Shown here piece by piece: positions 6,295 through 9,409 of a DNA stretch of 9,409 nucleotides. Below the pieces are notes generated by a model. The model had not been told where the DNA came from. It did no database searches and saw only the letters and a list, made by a program, of their open reading frames with translations. Numbering within the stretch: the first letter of the stretch is position 1; each line of letters opens with the position of its first letter. This DNA is from Gammaproteobacteria bacterium (GTDB taxonomy: Bacteria > Pseudomonadota > Gammaproteobacteria > DSM-16500), in the NCBI GenBank assembly GCA_021323555.1, contig JAJONP010000113.1:1-9409 (forward strand), in the 5' to 3' direction. The translations under genes and the position numbers were made by a program.

Positions 6295-7205
6295 GCTAAT
6301 TCAAGCTCAAAAGCACGTCGCCTTTCTGTTGGCCCATCATAATCCGCCAAGCTGAGTGTACGTGGAGTAATTGACTCATCGCCTGACTCAATGGCCACAA
6401 TCGCTGCACACGTCAATAATTGTGCGAGTTCACCAATCGTCCCTTCTGTTCTAGCCAGCAAATAACGCGCCATGTCTGCAGTAGCAATGAACGAGAGCTT
6501 ACGTAAAGGTAATGAATCGACAAAACTAGCCAATAAGGACTCAAGATCACTGCCCTCTTGCCATAATGGCAGCGCTATGGGTTCAAAGCGATTTTCCAAT
6601 TGGTCATCTGTGCGGATTGCCATATAAGCTTCTTTTGTCCCCAAGCCAACGAGAGGTATGCGTAATTCATTGCCTAAAAAACGTAGCAGGTTGAGAAACT
6701 CCCGCTGGTTCTTCCCGGAGCCAGCCATAATGTTATGCAACTCATCGATGACTAACATCCTTACTTTGACAGACCGCAATAACCCCAATACTTGCTGCTC
6801 CATTCCACCTAATTCCTGTCGATGCCGAACAGGAGCACCGATTGCTGCAAGCAGTGCAGAATAAAATCGCTTTATTGATGGGTCAGATGGCATTTGTACA
6901 TTGACTATAGATATTTTCTCTACATCAGGTCCAGTTATAGCTGGATGGACACGCCGAAATTTCTCAATGATCATTGACTTACCATTGTTAGTAGGCCCTA
7001 TAATCAGCAGGTTTGGCATTCGTTGCTTTGATGAGCAGTTTAACAACGTTTCCAATTTATTTAATACAGTAAGCGCTTTGGGATAGCCAATCCATCGGTC
7101 CACCCGGATCCGCTGAACACGCTCGACGCCTGGCAACATCGCTATTTTACGCGCCGAGGGTATTAAATGAGATAAATCAAAAGGACCGCCTTCCTTTTCA
7201 TTCAT
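6291..7205 (-). CDS. tniB: TniB, AAA+ ATPase transposition regulator
   Basis: TniB is an ATP-dependent adaptor of the TnsC/MuB type that loads on target DNA and activates TniA. Counting from the ATG at 7205 (304 residues), the Walker A motif GPTNNGKS is at 70-77, Walker B MLVIDELH at 150-157, a sensor-like GLGTKEA near 188-194, and a likely arginine finger at R206 (DQLENRFEP). The N-terminal WIGYPKA segment (about 38-44) is typical of the family. A longer GTG start at 7214 is possible, but it would overlap the ribosome binding site GAGGAG (7214-7219). That site is spaced 8 nt from the 7205 ATG and is the last sense sequence of tniA, so the ATG is preferred. The stop overlaps the tniQ start by four bases. 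Confidence 0.93.
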   Translation of the reverse strand: MNEKEGGPFDLSHLIPSARKIAMLPGVERVQRIRVDRWIGYPKALTVLNKLETLLNCSSKQRMPNLLIIGPTNNGKSMIIEKFRRVHPAITGPDVEKISIVNVQMPSDPSIKRFYSALLAAIGAPVRHRQELGGMEQQVLGLLRSVKVRMLVIDELHNIMAGSGKNQREFLNLLRFLGNELRIPLVGLGTKEAYMAIRTDDQLENRFEPIALPLWQEGSDLESLLASFVDSLPLRKLSFIATADMARYLLARTEGTIGELAQLLTCAAIVAIESGDESITPRTLSLADYDGPTERRRAFELELA

Positions 7206-7207
7206 CG

Positions 7208-8274
7208 TCACCACTCCTCAATCTCATCAAATGGTTTCGCAAGTTCAGAAGAATTATTGACGGGCAGCTCTATTGGAAGTACTAATTTTTTTGAGGCCAT
7301 TGGCGATTTAGCTAATTGATTAAGACGTTGTTGATTACGCCTGGCCTTACGAGTGGTCGTTTGTGCTGACTTCGTAATTTTTCGCATTTCCAACACCATG
7401 CGAAATAACAGGGTTTCATCAACCTGTGTGTTGCCCTTTGCACGCAACTGTACCATTGCCTGTCGATGCTCCCACAGTGTTAATGCGGGGCGGGAAATTA
7501 TGCGATAGGGGACCTCCACATATTGATTGCGATCAGGCTCCAGTATCCAAACACGGCTTAAATCAAGTGGATTTTGCCGAATAATAAATTTTTGTAGCTC
7601 ATGTCGATTTGCGATCCAAGGTTTGAGTACATCAGCGTAATAAGCAATATGATCGATTAAAAAACCGCTGAGACTAATTCTACGGCGTAACACAGGTAAA
7701 AAATCAACGAGAAAAGCACTCGTATTTTTAACTAGGGGTATTTTTTCTAAGCGAGACAAGCCTTCTGTCCAACGTGCAAAAGGAGTTTGTTTCAGTCCTT
7801 GATGAAGGGTGCCATGATAATGGCTAATCGCTAGAATTAACCATTTTTCTAATTCATTCAGGGTCAATGTCGCTTTTCCTTCTGAATCATACTCTCTTTT
7901 TTGAGATGGATTTGAAAACGTTGTGCCTGGCAGTGCATGCACTTTCTGCATCAAGGTGCCAATGACACGTTCAACAATACCACCGTAATGAGTTTTTCCT
8001 GGCGGCCTATAATTTAATGAAATACCATGCTGCTCACATCCACGACGCAATGCTTCACTTTTAAATTCTGCGGCATTATCAAGATAAAGAAACAGGGGCT
8101 TCCCGCTCATGGGCCAATCAACTTCCACACCTAGCTGTTCCAGCCAAGGTCGTTTGTCACCCACTGCATTTGCAAGGCATAAGCCGACTGATACGGCTGA
8201 AGGTGCCTCCAGTGTCACCAACATGCCGATGATACAGCGACTAAATACATCAATCGCAACCGTGAGATAGGGCC
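7208..8274 (-). pseudogene. tniA: TniA, DDE transposase, 5' part removed by IS insertion
   Basis: TniA cuts and joins the transposon ends. The frame continues upstream of the first ATG (8224) to the IS junction, reading RPYLTVAIDVFSRCIIGM. This restores the first catalytic Asp (codon 8249-8251) of the retroviral-integrase fold. The second Asp is in LYLDNAAEF (8078-8080) and the Glu in GGIVERVIGT (7970-7972), a D-35-E spacing. A Mu-transposase-like beta-barrel and a basic C-terminal tail, expected to contact TniB, follow. About 355 residues remain of a usual 550 or so, so the N-terminal DNA-binding domains are absent in this window. Translation from ATG 8224 would also lose the first Asp, so no active transposase is expected. 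The gene ends with the ribosome binding site for tniB. Confidence 0.9.
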
Positions 8275-8292
8275 GGCATTGTTGCGTGGATA
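8275..8292 (+). repeat. IS left terminal inverted repeat
   Basis: GGCATTGTTGCGTGGATA, exact inverse match to 9392-9409; identity ends at base 19. The first 13 bases also match the terminus of the other IS903-type element at 1094-1106. Confidence 0.92.
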
Positions 8293-8337
8293 TTTATTCA
8301 AGCACGAATGCTTTTCCCTATAACGTTTAAAAATCAT

Positions 8338-9306
8338 TCAATATTTTGGCATGCCCAAGGCAGTCATTTTATTCAAAACATTGATCTTTGCAATAATCTC
8401 ATTTTTGCGACCGCTTTCTTTTTTTTGCTGTAAATGAAATCCAAAAATCCTTTTAAATCTAAACATAGTGGACTCAATCAGAGATCGTTTATGATAACCG
8501 GATTCTATTTTCCATTCCTTTAAACCCGTTTTAAAATCCTCTTCTTTTCTAATTCTTTCAATTATTTTATCTCTTTACTTCAAATAAGCTTTATAGGGTT
8601 TTTTGTTTTTCAATTCATGTTGCGCTTTACTTGTGGTGGCAGGAGGGATTAAAACGGTTGCTCCCCACGCGCAAACTAATTTATGAATGTCTTCGGTATC
8701 ATACGCGCCATCCGCTATCGTTTTGTCAACCTTTCCTTTTATACCCTGACTCAGCTCAGTCACCGCTTCACAATCATTGACATTGCTTTTGGTATAGGCC
8801 ATCGAAAGAATTTGTTGGGCATTTAAATCAACCGCAAGGTGTATTTTTTTCCATGGGTCTCTTTTGCGGAAGATATTTTCTTTTCCATACTTTCTTTGGT
8901 GATAGCCGCTCGTGCTATACACATTGACTCCTGTGCTATCAAATGCTATTTCAAGCCCACGCTTGATTTGTTTTTGAGTGTACGTTTTAATCTTTAAGTT
9001 TAATTTATTTGCTTCTCGACTCGCATGTGCGTAATGAGGTAGCTCTATGTTTTCCGAATGAATTTCTTTTAGTAATCCTTTGACAAAACCTAACGTGCCT
9101 CTCCAGGGCAGACGTAAAATGACTTTGACTGTCAATAAATACTCATACATCTTGCAACTAAATTTTCTTATGCCTCCTCGGTTTTGCTTCCCTTTATGGA
9201 ATAACTTGGCTAAATACGCTGTATCATAGCTAAAAATTATTTCTCCCCTTTTGATGAGAGAATCATTATAATCTTTCCAGTTGCAAATTCTTTGGGTCTT
9301 AGACAT
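8338..9306 (-). pseudogene. IS5/IS903-type transposase with one in-frame stop
   Basis: The full frame is 322 codons, from ATG 9306 to TGA 8338-8340, interrupted only by TAA at codon 244 (8575-8577). The other copy has CAA (Gln) at this place, in YLRQRDEII, so a single C-to-T change explains it. Upstream of the stop lie the N-terminal NW-x-x-Y segment and catalytic Asp residues D123 (AFDSTG) and D199 (ADGAYDT). Downstream of the stop lies the YREK signature Y271, R274, E278, K285, which contains the catalytic Glu. The 243-residue product therefore lacks one of the three metal-binding residues and should be inactive unless the stop is read through. A GGAGG ribosome binding site (9311-9315) sits 4 nt before the ATG. 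The lesion is single and the rest is intact, so the damage looks recent. Confidence 0.9.
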
Positions 9307-9310
9307 CTAG

Positions 9311-9349
9311 CCTCCTACCTTGCACGGTTTTAGGCCTGATTCTATTATA
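9311..9349 (-). promoter_or_regulatory. Candidate -10 box and RBS of IS transposase
   Basis: A perfect TATAAT (9344-9349, minus strand) lies 37 bp before the transposase ATG, with GGAGG at 9311-9315. No good -35 hexamer is found at 16-18 bp, so strength is uncertain. Confidence 0.35.
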
Positions 9350-9391
9350 CTTTTAAGATTTGCAACTACTTATATTTCTCCCGTCCCTCTC

Positions 9392-9409
9392 TATCCACGC
9401 AACAATGCC
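9392..9409 (-). repeat. IS right terminal inverted repeat
   Basis: Reverse complement of 8275-8292 over all 18 bases. It ends exactly at the window edge. Confidence 0.92.

Larger units (their letters stand above)
2735..8274. mobile_element. Tn5053/Tn402-like transposon (TniABQ) with TnpS/TnpT-type resolution genes, right end lost
   Basis: The left terminus at 2735 begins TGTCA. By eye it matches about 18 of the 25 bases of the Tn5053/Tn402 terminal repeat as I remember it. The element holds, left to right, a tyrosine recombinase (minus), a KfrA-N/coiled-coil protein (plus), and tniQ, tniB and tniA (all minus, translationally coupled). tniA is interrupted by an IS at 8274/8275, so the right terminus and tniA 5' part are outside the window. 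Known family members carry a serine resolvase (TniR) with res at the place where the tyrosine recombinase pair sits here. No cargo is present between the left terminus and the recombinase. G+C content appears higher than in the flanking hsp20 region, consistent with horizontal arrival. Confidence 0.8.
8275..9409 (-). mobile_element. IS5-family (IS903 subgroup) element inserted in tniA
   Basis: It is 1135 bp long, bounded by perfect 18-bp inverted repeats, and carries a single transposase gene on the minus strand. The start GGCATTGTTG and the transposase ending (YHKRSLIESTMFRFK, LNKMTALGMP) are typical of the IS903 group. The left junction lies inside tniA. The right end coincides with the last base of the window, so the target duplication cannot be checked. 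IS903-group elements usually make 9-bp duplications, predicting GATAGGGCC (8266-8274) on the far side. Confidence 0.9.

Noticed and set aside
5351..7086. Plus-strand frames opposite tniQ and tniB
   Set aside because: Antisense to genes with clear TniQ and Walker motifs; no own signals.
7244..7254. TTCAGAAGAAT in the tniA coding end resembling an end repeat
   Set aside because: Only the first half matches, it lacks the CTTCAC half, and it is inside coding sequence.
1107..8274. Whole region as a composite transposon between two IS903-type elements
   Set aside because: The two copies differ substantially in sequence, the left one is decayed and has lost one end, and the right one is an insertion into tniA. 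There is no sign that they ever moved the region together.
1..9409. CRISPR arrays, CRISPR-associated transposon, tRNA or rRNA genes
   Set aside because: No regularly spaced direct repeats, no cas genes near tniQ, and no cloverleaf or rRNA-like sequence were seen on either strand.

Overview
The window looks like an accessory, insertion-sequence-rich stretch of a low-G+C gammaproteobacterium. An intracellular or host-associated member of the Legionellales (Rickettsiella/Coxiella/Legionella side) is my best guess. It rests only on the AT-rich backbone, the IS982 and IS5/IS903 remnants and the degraded genes, so the taxonomy is weak. Both window edges lie in insertion sequences: an IS982 transposase is cut by the left edge, and the right edge is exactly the last base of an IS903-type inverted repeat. 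This is what a contig broken at repeats would look like.

Left part (1-2734): the C-terminal end of an IS982 transposase, then a decayed IS5-family (IS903 subgroup) element on the minus strand that abuts a broken gene for a KGG-motif, stress-type small protein. An AT-rich non-coding stretch follows. Next comes an intact small heat shock protein gene (hsp20) with a plausible sigma70-type promoter and an AT-rich leader that could fold over its ribosome binding site. About 250 bp downstream contains no convincing gene.

Central part (2735-8274): a Tn5053/Tn402-like (Tn7 superfamily) transposon. Its left terminus is recognisable at 2735 (TGTCA start, two 17-bp transposase-binding-type repeats). 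tniA, tniB and tniQ run leftward as one coupled operon (TGA/SD overlap, then ATGA overlap). Where known Tn5053-family elements carry a serine resolvase (tniR/tniC) and res, this one carries a tyrosine recombinase and a divergent KfrA-N/coiled-coil protein separated by 179 bp of palindrome-bearing DNA. That layout matches the TnpS-TnpT cointegrate-resolution module of Tn4651-type Tn3-family transposons. No cargo gene lies between the resolution module and the left terminus. The expected logic is: TniA (DDE transposase), TniB (AAA+ ATPase) and TniQ (target/assembly factor) make cointegrates, and the tyrosine recombinase plus coiled-coil partner resolve them at the intergenic site.

Right part (8275-9409): a complete-ended, 1135-bp IS903-type IS5-family element with 18-bp perfect inverted repeats. 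It is inserted in tniA just upstream of the first catalytic Asp codon, removing the N-terminal part of TniA from the window. Its transposase has one in-frame stop (CAA to TAA) before the catalytic Glu. The Tn as seen here is therefore probably immobile unless complemented, while its resolution genes, tniB and tniQ look intact.
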